This document shows, piece by piece, positions 24,185-33,000 of a stretch of DNA of 64,000 nucleotides (positions are counted from its first letter, which is position 1; every line of letters begins with the position of its first letter). The DNA comes from Schlesneria sp. (GTDB taxonomy: Bacteria; Planctomycetota; Planctomycetia; Planctomycetales; Planctomycetaceae): positions 30,224 through 94,223 of the forward strand of contig JAQGHU010000084.1 in NCBI GenBank assembly GCA_028291515.1, read 5' to 3'. The position numbers and the translations under genes are program-made. The notes under the pieces were generated by a model that saw nothing but the letters and a program-made list of their open reading frames with translations, did no database searches and was not told the DNA's origin.

Positions 24185-26860
24185 ATGCCAGAACGCCTCC
24201 TTACTTCTTCACCGTGGATCACTGCATTGACCGGACTAGTGATTGGTTCCATGGCCGCTGTTTCAATCGCCAACGATGGCCCTCGTTTCCCGGTGCTATC
24301 AAATAGCGACGCATGGCGGCAATTACCTGCCGCCGTGAAAGGAAGCGACCAGCCGTTGCCGACGTGGGCTCGCATGCTGGCGGCCGAGTTGCCACGAACT
24401 ACCGCCGCCTTCTTGGAGCTCGATCTGGCTCAGCGGAACAAAAGTCCCGTGGCACCAGAACTGCGCGCTGGTATGCGTTGGGTCGCTGCGCACGCGAACC
24501 ATTGCGCGTATTCCGAAGCAACCGCCGCCACTGATGCCGTTCGCGCTGGAGTTAGCTCGGCCAGAGTCGATGGACTGAAGTCCGTGGACTTTCAAGGCTG
24601 GTCCAATGACGAACGGGCGGCGTTGTCGTTCGCTCGCAAGATGAGCGTCGATTCCGATTCGGTGATCGATGAGGAATTTGCACAACTCGTCAAACTGTTT
24701 GGCGACAAGCAGGCGGCGTCTATGGTGCTGATGATGGCCTACGCCAACTTCCAGGATCGGTTTCTGCTGGCTATTGGCGCTCCCTTGGAGGCGGAGAGCT
24801 CACTTCCACCCGCTGATGTCGACTTCAGTCCCGAGTCGTTCGTTATCAAGACAACTCCGCCACCGCCTTTAAAGAAAGTCCCCCTGCCGAAGCCAACCGG
24901 TCAGGATCAAACTCCAGACGATCCCGAATGGGCCGCGACCAGCTACGATGTGCTGCAGCAACGACTGGAGTCTCAACGAACCAAGCCAACACGATTGCCG
25001 GTCCTTCCCTGGGATCAGGTCGCTCGCAACCTTCCCGAAGGTCTGATTTCACGACCCAGCGACATCGTCTGGTACCGCATCGTCTTCGGGTACGCTCCCG
25101 AACTGGCGGTCCCCTTCGAAGTGTTCATGCGAACAGCCGGGGCCGAGACCAGTTCGAAATGGGATCGCATCTTCGGACAAAGCCTATTCTGGGTGACGAC
25201 TCGCGCCGTGAAGTGTCCATACTGCATGGGTCACTGCGAAATGAATTGGGAAGTCGCGGGTTTGACGACTCCCGAGATTGCCGAGCGTAGCCGCTTACTC
25301 GCCGGTGACGATTGGTCGAGCTTCACTCCAGCCGAACAACACGCCTTCGCATTCGCCCGAAAGCTCACGAGTACTCCCTGGTCGGTGTCCGGCGCAGATG
25401 TCACCCAGCTCAAGGACGATTTCGGCACCGATCGAGCGATGATCGTGATGCTGAACGCCAGCCGCTATCACTACATGACCCGCATTTCGAATGGGTTCCA
25501 ACTGACGCTGGAACGCGACAACGTATTTTACGATTACTACAACGTGAAGTCGCCCGCAGTCGCCGCAGCGTCTGCCGAAGGAACGTCTGTCATCCCCTTG
25601 CTGAGTGTCGAAGAATGCTGGAAGCGGATGCCCGCGACTGTTTCAGGTGGTGGGCAGACCCTACCGAACTGGGCGCGAAGCGTGGCGTCCTCTCTTCCAC
25701 GCACAGCGGCTGCCATGCTGCAACTGGATCACGCCCAGCGGACCAAGAGCCCGCTTGATCCCGTCCTGCGTGCGAAGATGCGCTGGGTCATCGGCAAGGC
25801 CAATCGATGCCTCTACTCGCAAGCGTACGCTGTCGCCGATCTGAAGCGAGCTGGCTTGGACGCGGACGCGGTTCGCAAGTTTACGACGGATGATTCTTCG
25901 TGGATAGAAGCCGATCGAGAGCCGCTTGAGTTTGCGAGATTGTTAACCGTCGCCGCCCCGACGATTCCCGACGAGATGTTTGAGCGACTGAAAGCTCGGT
26001 TCGGGGACAAGCAAGTCGCGGCCATGGTGCTGTTGGCAGCCTACGGCAACTTCCAGGATCGTCTCGTCCTGGGGCTGAAGTTGCCAATTGAAGTCGGTGG
26101 TCCATTGCCACCACTGGCCGTTCAATTTACCGATGATGCGTTTCAGGTCGCGCCGATCTTCCCGCCTCAGGCTGCACCAGTAGCCCTCAAATCGTCAGGC
26201 CAGGATGTCGTCGATGATGATCCCGCCTGGTCTGCCATCTCGTATGACCAGTTGCAAACACGACTGGAGCAGCAGCGCAGTCGCAATCCGCGGCTGCCGA
26301 TCCCTACGTGGGACGAAGTGAAACAGAAGCTTCCCCCTGCGATGGCCGCGCGTCCGACTCGAATCATCTGGAATCTCGTCTGTTCGGGCTACGTTCCCGA
26401 GTTGGCAGTTCCATGGAGCATCGCCACACGAACCATGTGGTCTGAAACAAAGCCGGACCGCGTCCTCGAGGAAAGTCTGTTCTGGATTCAAACGCGCGCG
26501 ATCGAATGCAATTACTGCATGGGTCACTGCGAAATGCTGCTGGAAGTCGCCGGATTGGACCAGAAAGCCATTGCCGAGCGAACAAGACTGCTGGCAGGCT
26601 CCGATTGGTCTGCGTTTCCATCCGAAGAGCAGCGTGCCTTTGCATACGCTCGCAAACTCAGTCAAATGCCTTGGGATCTGGCAGCAGACGACTACAAAAC
26701 GCTGGAAGCCGACTTCGGTCCCGACAAGGCGATGGCCACATTCTGGTGGCTCTGTCGAGGTCTCTACATGACCCGCGTCTCAGATGGGTTCCAGCTTCCG
26801 TTGGAGCGAGAAAACGTGTTCGCCAGTCCACCGATTAAGACATCGGGTACAGACAAGTAG
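24185..26860 (+). CDS. Exported protein with four AhpD-like domains in an alternating degenerate/intact order
   Basis: An 891-residue protein with an N-terminal hydrophobic segment (WITALTGLVIGSMAAVSIA). It is an internal duplication: residues about 37-455 and 465-885 align throughout (LPTWARMLAAELPRTTAAFL against LPNWARSVASSLPRTAAAML). Each half has a weak AhpD-like unit (NHCAYSEAT; NRCLYSQAY: first Cys kept, second replaced by Ser, His lost) and an intact one (VKCPYCMGHCEM; IECNYCMGHCEM: CxxCxxHC). Pro-rich linkers separate them. Single AhpD domains are about 110 aa and work as trimers or hexamers, so one chain may build much of such an assembly. SD AAAGG precedes the ATG. The next gene starts 22 bp downstream. 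Confidence 0.8.
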   Translation: MPERLLTSSPWITALTGLVIGSMAAVSIANDGPRFPVLSNSDAWRQLPAAVKGSDQPLPTWARMLAAELPRTTAAFLELDLAQRNKSPVAPELRAGMRWVAAHANHCAYSEATAATDAVRAGVSSARVDGLKSVDFQGWSNDERAALSFARKMSVDSDSVIDEEFAQLVKLFGDKQAASMVLMMAYANFQDRFLLAIGAPLEAESSLPPADVDFSPESFVIKTTPPPPLKKVPLPKPTGQDQTPDDPEWAATSYDVLQQRLESQRTKPTRLPVLPWDQVARNLPEGLISRPSDIVWYRIVFGYAPELAVPFEVFMRTAGAETSSKWDRIFGQSLFWVTTRAVKCPYCMGHCEMNWEVAGLTTPEIAERSRLLAGDDWSSFTPAEQHAFAFARKLTSTPWSVSGADVTQLKDDFGTDRAMIVMLNASRYHYMTRISNGFQLTLERDNVFYDYYNVKSPAVAAASAEGTSVIPLLSVEECWKRMPATVSGGGQTLPNWARSVASSLPRTAAAMLQLDHAQRTKSPLDPVLRAKMRWVIGKANRCLYSQAYAVADLKRAGLDADAVRKFTTDDSSWIEADREPLEFARLLTVAAPTIPDEMFERLKARFGDKQVAAMVLLAAYGNFQDRLVLGLKLPIEVGGPLPPLAVQFTDDAFQVAPIFPPQAAPVALKSSGQDVVDDDPAWSAISYDQLQTRLEQQRSRNPRLPIPTWDEVKQKLPPAMAARPTRIIWNLVCSGYVPELAVPWSIATRTMWSETKPDRVLEESLFWIQTRAIECNYCMGHCEMLLEVAGLDQKAIAERTRLLAGSDWSAFPSEEQRAFAYARKLSQMPWDLAADDYKTLEADFGPDKAMATFWWLCRGLYMTRVSDGFQLPLERENVFASPPIKTSGTDK

Positions 26861-26882
26861 CAATTCATCCAAGGATCGCGCT

Positions 26883-29171
26883 GTGTCACAGTCGAAACTC
26901 TCTGCTCTTAAATTACTACTAACTCTCGGATCTCTCGCCGTCGCGGTGGGGACAGGAATCACATTCACCAAGTCTCGACCGCCGCGCCACGTGGAGAAAA
27001 AGCCCGTCGTCATCCAGTATGAACCTCAACAGGATTTTGACGCCACCGGATATGAGATCATCCACAACACTGTTCCGCGATGGGGGAACAACGCGACCCT
27101 TGCGGAAGTCAAAGCCATTTGGGACGGAGCTGCTCAACGTGGGATCGATGCCGCAGATGAAAAACTTGAGAAACTGGACGGATCAGACCCGCTGGTGAAT
27201 TCACTGATCTATCAAAAGGGCGCTCTCTTAAACTTCGAAGGACGCGCCAAAGAAGCATATCAGACTTTCGAGGGGCTTCGATCTCGTATCGAAGCAGACA
27301 GCAGCGCGGCGCAGGAGAGCCTCTACAGCATCATCTACTTGCAGGGCGTCACAGCGCTGCGTCGCGGTGAAAACGAAAACTGCATCATGTGCCGTGGAGA
27401 AAGTTCTTGCATTCTCCCGATCTCACGGGCGGCCAGGCATATCAACCCGGCGGGCTCGCGCCTGGCGATCCAACATTTCACAGAGTACCTCGATAAATTC
27501 CCCGACGATGCTGGCGCGAGGTGGCTGCTGAACCTGGCACACATGACTCTGGGAGAGCACCCCGATCTTGTTGATCCCCGTCACCTGATTTCATTGGATC
27601 ATTTTACAAAGTCCGAATTCGACATCGGCAAGTTTCGAGATCTGGGCCATCTGGTCGGAGTGAATCAGTTCACTCAGGCTGGGGGAGCCATCATGGAGGA
27701 TTTCGACAACGATGGCCTGCTGGACATTGTCATCACCACGTTTGATCCAACGACACAAATGTCGTTTCTGAAGAACTCGGGTGACGGCACATTTGAAGAT
27801 CGCACCCCTGGTGCCGGGATGGATGGCCAGTATGGAGGCCTGAATTGTGTGCAAACCGACTTCAACAACGACGGATACGCCGACATCTTCGTGATGCGCG
27901 GGGCGTGGCTGATGAGTCCCGTGCGACCCACGTTATTGCGCAACAACCAGGATGGAACTTTCACGGATGTCACAGCGGAAGCAGGATTGGCACGCCCCGT
28001 CAACTCGATCGCGGCGTCGTGGGCTGACTATGACAACGATGGATGGTTGGACTTGTTCATCTGTTGTGAGAAGCAACCGAGCGAGCTGTATCGCAATCTC
28101 GGCAACGGAACCTTCGAGCCAGTCCTCGAGAAGTCTGGAATGCGGATGCAACGCGTCATCTGCAAAGGCGCCGCCTGGATCGACTACGACAACGACAGCT
28201 TCCCGGATCTATTTGTGAATTACCTCACCGGGCCGGGTGCACAATTGTTTCACAACAATCGAGATGGAACATTTCAGGATGCGTCGATCGCAATGAATAT
28301 CGACGGACCCACGACTGGTTTTTCATGCTGGGCCTGGGACTATGACAATGATGGCTGGCAGGACATTTTCGCCACCTGTTACGAGAGAACGATGGGGGAC
28401 GTGTTGCATGGTCTAACGGGTCACCCACATGAACGAAAGTCGAATCGACTCTATCGCAATATGGAAGGCAAGCGATTCAAAAATGTAACGCAGGAAGCAG
28501 GCTTGGACGTAGTCTTTGTCACGATGGGAAGCAACTTTGCCGATTTTGACAACGACGGTTTTCTCGATATGTACCTGGGGACTGGGGAACCTAGCTATGC
28601 GGTCCTGATTCCCAACCGAATGCTGAAGAATGTCGCCGGTCGCCGATTTGCCGACATTACCGCAACATCGGGCACGGGGTCGCTCCAAAAAGGACATGGC
28701 GTTGCTTGCGGAGATTGGGATCGCGACGGGGATGTCGATCTCTACCTGGAAATGGGTGGTGCGGTTCCTGGCGACAAATACCACAACATCCTGTTCCAGA
28801 ACCCAGGGCAGAAAAATCACTCTCTCACGGTCAAACTGATTGGCCAGAAATCAAACCGGGCCGCGATTGGCGCGAGGATCAAGATCGTCACCGCAGGAGA
28901 CGAGCCGCAAACTTTCTATCGACATGTTTCGACAGGAAGCAGCTTTGGTGCGAACCCACTGCAGCAAACAATTGGCGTTGGTACCGCGGACCGGATTGCG
29001 ACTTTGGAGATTCATTGGCCCACCAGTGGGACCGATCAAGTCTTTCACGATATTGCCGTGAACCAGGCCATCTCGATTACCGAGTTTGCCGAAGACTATG
29101 AACGCCTTGACTGGACTTCGATCAAGGTTGATGAGTCGAAGGCCGACAAGACCATGTTAGGGGGCAAATAG
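26883..29171 (+). CDS. Exported CRTAC1-type protein (TPR-like region, FG-GAP/VCBS repeats, ASPIC/UnbV domain)
   Basis: A 762-residue protein from GTG 26883, chosen because it lies just beyond the preceding stop and begins the signal-anchor (LLLTLGSLAVAVGTGITF). Residues about 60-240 look like TPR helices and include a CIMCRGESSC motif. Then come several Ca-binding propeller repeats with the DFDNDGLLDI / DYDNDGWLDLF pattern. The last 100 residues form the ASPIC/UnbV domain (NHSLTVKLIGQKSNRAAIGA; TLEIHWPTSG). Such proteins are surface or periplasmic. It ends the 22859-29171 run and converges on the Rrf2 gene. Substrate or partner unknown. Confidence 0.88.
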   Translation: MSQSKLSALKLLLTLGSLAVAVGTGITFTKSRPPRHVEKKPVVIQYEPQQDFDATGYEIIHNTVPRWGNNATLAEVKAIWDGAAQRGIDAADEKLEKLDGSDPLVNSLIYQKGALLNFEGRAKEAYQTFEGLRSRIEADSSAAQESLYSIIYLQGVTALRRGENENCIMCRGESSCILPISRAARHINPAGSRLAIQHFTEYLDKFPDDAGARWLLNLAHMTLGEHPDLVDPRHLISLDHFTKSEFDIGKFRDLGHLVGVNQFTQAGGAIMEDFDNDGLLDIVITTFDPTTQMSFLKNSGDGTFEDRTPGAGMDGQYGGLNCVQTDFNNDGYADIFVMRGAWLMSPVRPTLLRNNQDGTFTDVTAEAGLARPVNSIAASWADYDNDGWLDLFICCEKQPSELYRNLGNGTFEPVLEKSGMRMQRVICKGAAWIDYDNDSFPDLFVNYLTGPGAQLFHNNRDGTFQDASIAMNIDGPTTGFSCWAWDYDNDGWQDIFATCYERTMGDVLHGLTGHPHERKSNRLYRNMEGKRFKNVTQEAGLDVVFVTMGSNFADFDNDGFLDMYLGTGEPSYAVLIPNRMLKNVAGRRFADITATSGTGSLQKGHGVACGDWDRDGDVDLYLEMGGAVPGDKYHNILFQNPGQKNHSLTVKLIGQKSNRAAIGARIKIVTAGDEPQTFYRHVSTGSSFGANPLQQTIGVGTADRIATLEIHWPTSGTDQVFHDIAVNQAISITEFAEDYERLDWTSIKVDESKADKTMLGGK

Positions 29172-29202
29172 GCCAGTTGGAGCCGACGATTCCCCTGATC
29201 AC

Positions 29203-29661
29203 TCAACTCCTCGCCAGAGCGGGCTTCCGCTCGGGTTTGCGATCGTCGCAGAGCGGAGGGCTGCCGGTTGGCTCGGCCAGGATCTCGGCAAGCGTCGTGT
29301 TGCGGAACGCCGCTTCTACAGAGGCCATCGCGTCGTCCATGCGGCGATGCAATGGACACAGATTCTTGCCGTGCGACTTCAGCCCCAACGGACACGTGGC
29401 GATTCTCTGAATCGGTTCGACCGCGTTGACCACTTCCAGGATCGTCAATTCCGCAGGTGGCCGCAGGAGCGTGACGCCACCCCCAACGCCGCGCTGAGTC
29501 CGCACGATCTCGCAGCGACTTAGGTTCTGCAGCACCTTGGACAGATACGGCTTCGGCACTTGTGTCCTTTCCGCGATCTGCTCGGTCGTGCAGGCCTCCG
29601 GTGATTTGTCGGCCAGAAAGACGATCGCTCGCAGTGCGTATTCGACAGTTTGAGAAAACAT
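29203..29661 (-). CDS. Rrf2-family transcriptional regulator
   Basis: A 152-residue protein. The winged-helix start MFSQTVEYALRAIVFLA, then TTEQIAERTQVPKPYLSKVL and TQRGVGGGVTLLRPPAELTI, is diagnostic of Rrf2 (IscR/NsrR/CymR). The sensor part has CPLGLKSHGKNLCPLHRRMD: two Cys eleven residues apart, with another Cys in SRCEIVRT. An Fe-S cluster sensing iron-sulfur status, NO or redox is plausible, but the NsrR C-x5-C-x6-C spacing is not met exactly. ATG 29661 has GAGGGCGGC upstream. It is divergent from the CxxCH gene at 29823, and a palindrome lies in the shared control region. Confidence 0.9.
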   Translation of the reverse strand: MFSQTVEYALRAIVFLADKSPEACTTEQIAERTQVPKPYLSKVLQNLSRCEIVRTQRGVGGGVTLLRPPAELTILEVVNAVEPIQRIATCPLGLKSHGKNLCPLHRRMDDAMASVEAAFRNTTLAEILAEPTGSPPLCDDRKPERKPALARS

Positions 29662-29689
29662 GCCGCCCTCGACTTGATTCAACCGGAGA

Positions 29690-29740
29690 TTGACGTCGCA
29701 TATCGACGCCAGTACAGTTTAAAGTGGATATGATTATCCA
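29690..29740 (+). promoter_or_regulatory. Candidate promoter and Rrf2 operator between the divergent genes
   Basis: TTGACG (29690-29695), 17 bp, then TACAGT (29713-29718) gives a plausible sigma70-type promoter toward the CxxCH gene. Its start point would fall near 29725, exactly on the palindrome TGGATA-TGAT-TATCCA (29725-29740, perfect 6-bp arms). A repressor bound there would block initiation. The link to the adjacent Rrf2 protein is inference from position. Confidence 0.45.
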
Positions 29741-29822
29741 ATTTTGCGGTCTGCGTGCGAGGACGTCAACTCACAAGAGGCGCGCCGTAAGGCGCAAGAC
29801 CTGCTTTCTTGAGAAGTCGGTA

Positions 29823-31151
29823 ATGTTAACGAGCCCGTTTCGATCAACGTATTTCCTCGGAATAGTGATCGCTATTCTACTGAGCGCCGGTTCGAACTCT
29901 GTCGAGTTGCATGCTCAGGATTTCGAGCGTGAGCCGATCAACTATGCCACCGCGACGCCGGACAATCCAATTTCGCGGCTGCGGACTCGACTAGACGAGG
30001 GAACGTCGCAACTGTCGTTTGCAGAGGGGCCAGGCTATCTGAAGTCTCTGCTTGCCGAACTGAAGATCCCTGTCTCGTCGCAGACGCTGGTCTTCTCGAA
30101 AACAAGCCTGCAACGGCACCGCATCACCCCAAGGACGCCGCGAGCCATCTACTTCAACGACGACACCTATGTCGGCTTCTGTCAGAACGGCGACGTGTTG
30201 GAATTGTCGGTGGCCGACCCGCAACTCGGAGCCGTCTTCTACACGCTCGACCAGGACGCAACGCTCAAACCACACCTGGCCCGACAAGTCGACAATTGCC
30301 TGCTGTGTCACGGTACCGGGCATACGCGTGGCGTTCCCGGGCATTTCATTCGGTCGGTCTATACCGACAGCGTTGGCTTCCCCGTACTGGCGATGGGAAC
30401 GCATCGCATCGATCACAGTAGCCCGATCTCGCATCGCTGGGGCGGTTGGTACGTGACGGGGACACATGGTGAGCAGGAACACCGGGGCAACCTGATCGTC
30501 AGCGGCAAGCAGGAACGCGAACCCGTCGACAATGCCGCCGGACAGAATGTCACCGACCTGACCTCTCGATTCAAGACCTCGGCCTATCTCTCTCCTCATA
30601 GCGACTTGATCGCGCTCATGGTCCTGGAACATCAAACCGAAGCTCACAACCTGCTGACGCGCGCCAGCTTCCAGGCTCGCGAAGCCCTCTACTCTGAAGC
30701 GAAGCTCAACAAGGAACTCGGTGAGCAAGAGGGGCATCGCTGGGACAGCACCAACACCCGAATCAAAAGTTCGTGCGAGGCGTTGGTCAAATACATGCTG
30801 TTCTGCGACGAAGCCCCGCTGACCAGTCCGCTTCAAGGAACATCCACGTTCGCCGCCGACTTCGTTGAACTCGGTCCGCGCGATCCCGCCAACCGTTCCC
30901 TGCGCGACTTTGACTTACAGCGTCGATTATTCAAATATCCGTGCAGCTATCTGATCTATTCGCGCTCGTTCGACGAACTTCCAGCCGAAGCCAAATCGCT
31001 GGCCTATCGACGCCTGTGGGAAGTCCTGAGCGGGGCAGATCAGACGAAGACGTTCGCCCATCTCACGGAAGCAGATCGCCAGGCGATTCGTGAGATTCTC
31101 ATTGCCACCAAGCCTGGCTTACCCGACTACTGGCAGAATGAGCAGCGATGA
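29823..31151 (+). CDS. Exported CxxCH (single c-type haem site) protein
   Basis: A 442-residue protein from ATG 29823, which begins a signal peptide (YFLGIVIAILLSAGSNSVEL). One haem-attachment motif, DNCLLCHGTGHTRG (C159, C162, H163), lies mid-chain. Around it are FNDDTYVGFCQNG upstream and PGHFIRSVYTDSVGFPV downstream, a pattern I know only from uncharacterised planctomycete proteins. No classical cytochrome c fold is obvious outside this motif. It lies divergently beside the Rrf2 gene and is probably regulated by it. The stop is 6 bp from the convergent fliF stop. Electron transfer is likely; partner unknown. Confidence 0.7.
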   Translation: MLTSPFRSTYFLGIVIAILLSAGSNSVELHAQDFEREPINYATATPDNPISRLRTRLDEGTSQLSFAEGPGYLKSLLAELKIPVSSQTLVFSKTSLQRHRITPRTPRAIYFNDDTYVGFCQNGDVLELSVADPQLGAVFYTLDQDATLKPHLARQVDNCLLCHGTGHTRGVPGHFIRSVYTDSVGFPVLAMGTHRIDHSSPISHRWGGWYVTGTHGEQEHRGNLIVSGKQEREPVDNAAGQNVTDLTSRFKTSAYLSPHSDLIALMVLEHQTEAHNLLTRASFQAREALYSEAKLNKELGEQEGHRWDSTNTRIKSSCEALVKYMLFCDEAPLTSPLQGTSTFAADFVELGPRDPANRSLRDFDLQRRLFKYPCSYLIYSRSFDELPAEAKSLAYRRLWEVLSGADQTKTFAHLTEADRQAIREILIATKPGLPDYWQNEQR

Positions 31152-31157
31152 TATCCG

Positions 31158-32687
31158 CTATCGAGCGGCCGCGGTTGGTGTCGACTTCGCTCGATCCATG
31201 CGAATCGTCGCAGGCTCTTCCAGCCACGCCTTGATCGTTCCGGCAATCGCGTGCAGATCATTCAAGTCCCCGGCCGCGCCACTTCCAGCAGCGAGTGCCC
31301 CTGCCGTCGGGGGCGGGGCAGACTTGCTGCGAATGGACATTACGCCGATCGCCAGCAGCGCCAATGCGGCGATACCCAATGAAGAGGCCTTCGCCACAGT
31401 CCCATAGCTCTGCCAGTTCTGCACAGCCAGCAGTTGTTGATCCAATGCCTTTTCGGCCGGCGATTCGATCGGCTTGCCGATGCCGACTTCAATCTTGTCA
31501 CGGCCCTCTTTGAATCCCACCGCCTGCTTGACCAGCGATTCCGCTTTCTCGGGCGTGATCCCCAGCGATTCTTCCAATGGCATCTCGTCGACCGAGATCG
31601 GCGGGATCAGCATCACCGCGACAGTCAATCGGTTAATGGTTTCCTGCTGCTCTTCCAGGATCCGGCCGTTGCGCGAAACCAGATACTGACTATCGATGAC
31701 TTCCTCATTCGCGGACGGTCCGGCAACCGGAGGTCCAACCGGAACGCCGGGTGGCAGATTGCTGGCAGTTCCTGCCGGGCCGCGCGGTCCGCCGGCTGCG
31801 GTCGTTTTCGACGACTGGACCGATTCGTGAACCACTACTTTGCCGTCGGGATCAAACTTTTCGCTGTTCTCTTTGACATGCCGAAAACTCATGTCGACTG
31901 TCACGCGGACAACCGCCCGATCGGGACCGAGCAGTTTGTTCATGACTTCCTGAGCCTTCTCGGCCAGATGAGTTTCCACTTCTAACTGATGAGCCAACTG
32001 ATCCGATGACGCCTGACCCTGAGTCGATCGCTTCTTCTCCGACAGCATTCGCCCTTCGGTATCCAGGATTGTGACGTTGTCACTGGTCAACCCCTTCACA
32101 CTGGCGGCCACCAGTGCCACCATGCCGTGAACGGCGGGACGGCTGAGTGACGCACCAGGGCGCATCTTCAAGACCACGCTGGCGGTCACCGGTTTTTCGT
32201 CGCGGACGAAAGGGTTCGAATCGGGTTGCACGATATGGACGCGAGCATGCGCCACAGAATCGAGCGTCATGATGGTCCGGGCCAGCTCACCCTGCAGAGC
32301 ACGGGAGTAGTTCACGTCTTGAATGAACGGAGTCGCTCCCATCGGCAGCGAGTCGATGATCTCAAATCCCTTCTCATTCCCCTTCAGCAATCCGGCAACA
32401 GCCAGATTCATGCGAGTCTTCTGCACCCCTTCCGAGGGGACGAGGATCGTGGTTCCATCCGAGGAGAGCTTATAGGTGATCCGATCTGCATCGAGCTTAT
32501 GAGTGATCGCCGCCGCTTCCTCCATCGGTAGACCCGAATAGAGCACGGCGTAACTGGTCTGGCTCGACCAGAAGCCGACGCCAGCCACAATCAACACCAA
32601 GACCGCTGTCGCGCCACCTAGAACCAAACGGCCCAGGAAGCTCTGGCGATTCCAGAGTTGTTGGATTTGTTGCAGGAACGGATTCAT
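31158..32687 (-). CDS. fliF: Flagellar M-ring protein FliF
   Basis: A 509-residue protein from ATG 32687. After TM1 (LVLGGATAVLVLIVAGVGFW) come the ring-building motifs YAVLYSGLPMEEAAAI, RMNLAVAGLLKGNEKGFEI and FIQDVNYSRALQGELARTI, then ARVHIVQPDSNPFVRDEKPV and the LLGPDRAVVRVTVDMSF domain. TM2 is near the C-terminus (VAKASSLGIAALALLAIGVM). It forms the MS ring of the flagellar basal body in the inner membrane. No other flagellar gene is nearby, although scattered flagellar loci are usual in this phylum. The C-terminal cytoplasmic tail that binds FliG is short but present. Length is slightly under the usual 530-560 aa. Confidence 0.93.
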   Translation of the reverse strand: MNPFLQQIQQLWNRQSFLGRLVLGGATAVLVLIVAGVGFWSSQTSYAVLYSGLPMEEAAAITHKLDADRITYKLSSDGTTILVPSEGVQKTRMNLAVAGLLKGNEKGFEIIDSLPMGATPFIQDVNYSRALQGELARTIMTLDSVAHARVHIVQPDSNPFVRDEKPVTASVVLKMRPGASLSRPAVHGMVALVAASVKGLTSDNVTILDTEGRMLSEKKRSTQGQASSDQLAHQLEVETHLAEKAQEVMNKLLGPDRAVVRVTVDMSFRHVKENSEKFDPDGKVVVHESVQSSKTTAAGGPRGPAGTASNLPPGVPVGPPVAGPSANEEVIDSQYLVSRNGRILEEQQETINRLTVAVMLIPPISVDEMPLEESLGITPEKAESLVKQAVGFKEGRDKIEVGIGKPIESPAEKALDQQLLAVQNWQSYGTVAKASSLGIAALALLAIGVMSIRSKSAPPPTAGALAAGSGAAGDLNDLHAIAGTIKAWLEEPATIRMDRAKSTPTAAAR

Positions 32688-32876
32688 ATCGGCCCGAAAA
32701 TTCATGAAAATGCAGCGGCGCAGCACGACAGCCAGGGCAGACAACAGCCCTCATCAACTCTATCGGTCCGGAAGGCTGTAACGGTTAAAGCAATTAATCT
32801 AGCTCGCGATCGCCGACGATCAATCGGCAGAATTCGCCGAATTGGTCCGGTCACGACAGGGCGCGGTTTTCGTGTT

Positions 32877-32959
32877 TGGGAGGGCGAGGCTCCTGCCGAG
32901 CCGAGCAGTCGATGGACTCGCAACAACATGCACGGCTCGGCAGGAGCCTCGCCCTCCCA
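32877..32959. repeat. Inverted repeat, family D (27-bp perfect arms)
   Basis: The left arm 32877-32903, starting TGGGAGGGCGAGGCTCC, pairs perfectly with 32933-32959; loop 29 bp. In translation it gives WEGEAPAEP / SAGASPSQ, a spurious peptide I recognise from other planctomycete annotations, so the family is probably widespread. It lies between fliF and the PQQ-propeller gene. Confidence 0.9.
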
Positions 32960-33000
32960 GGCAGACGCCATCCGCTGGATTGCGGGTCGATTAATGGCTG

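Noticed and set aside
15052..31151. Type II secretion or type IV pilus locus
   Set aside because: Only DUF1559 pseudopilin-like proteins are present; no ATPase, secretin, platform protein or prepilin peptidase gene lies in the window.
31158..32687. Flagellar gene cluster
   Set aside because: fliF is the only flagellar gene; its neighbours are unrelated.
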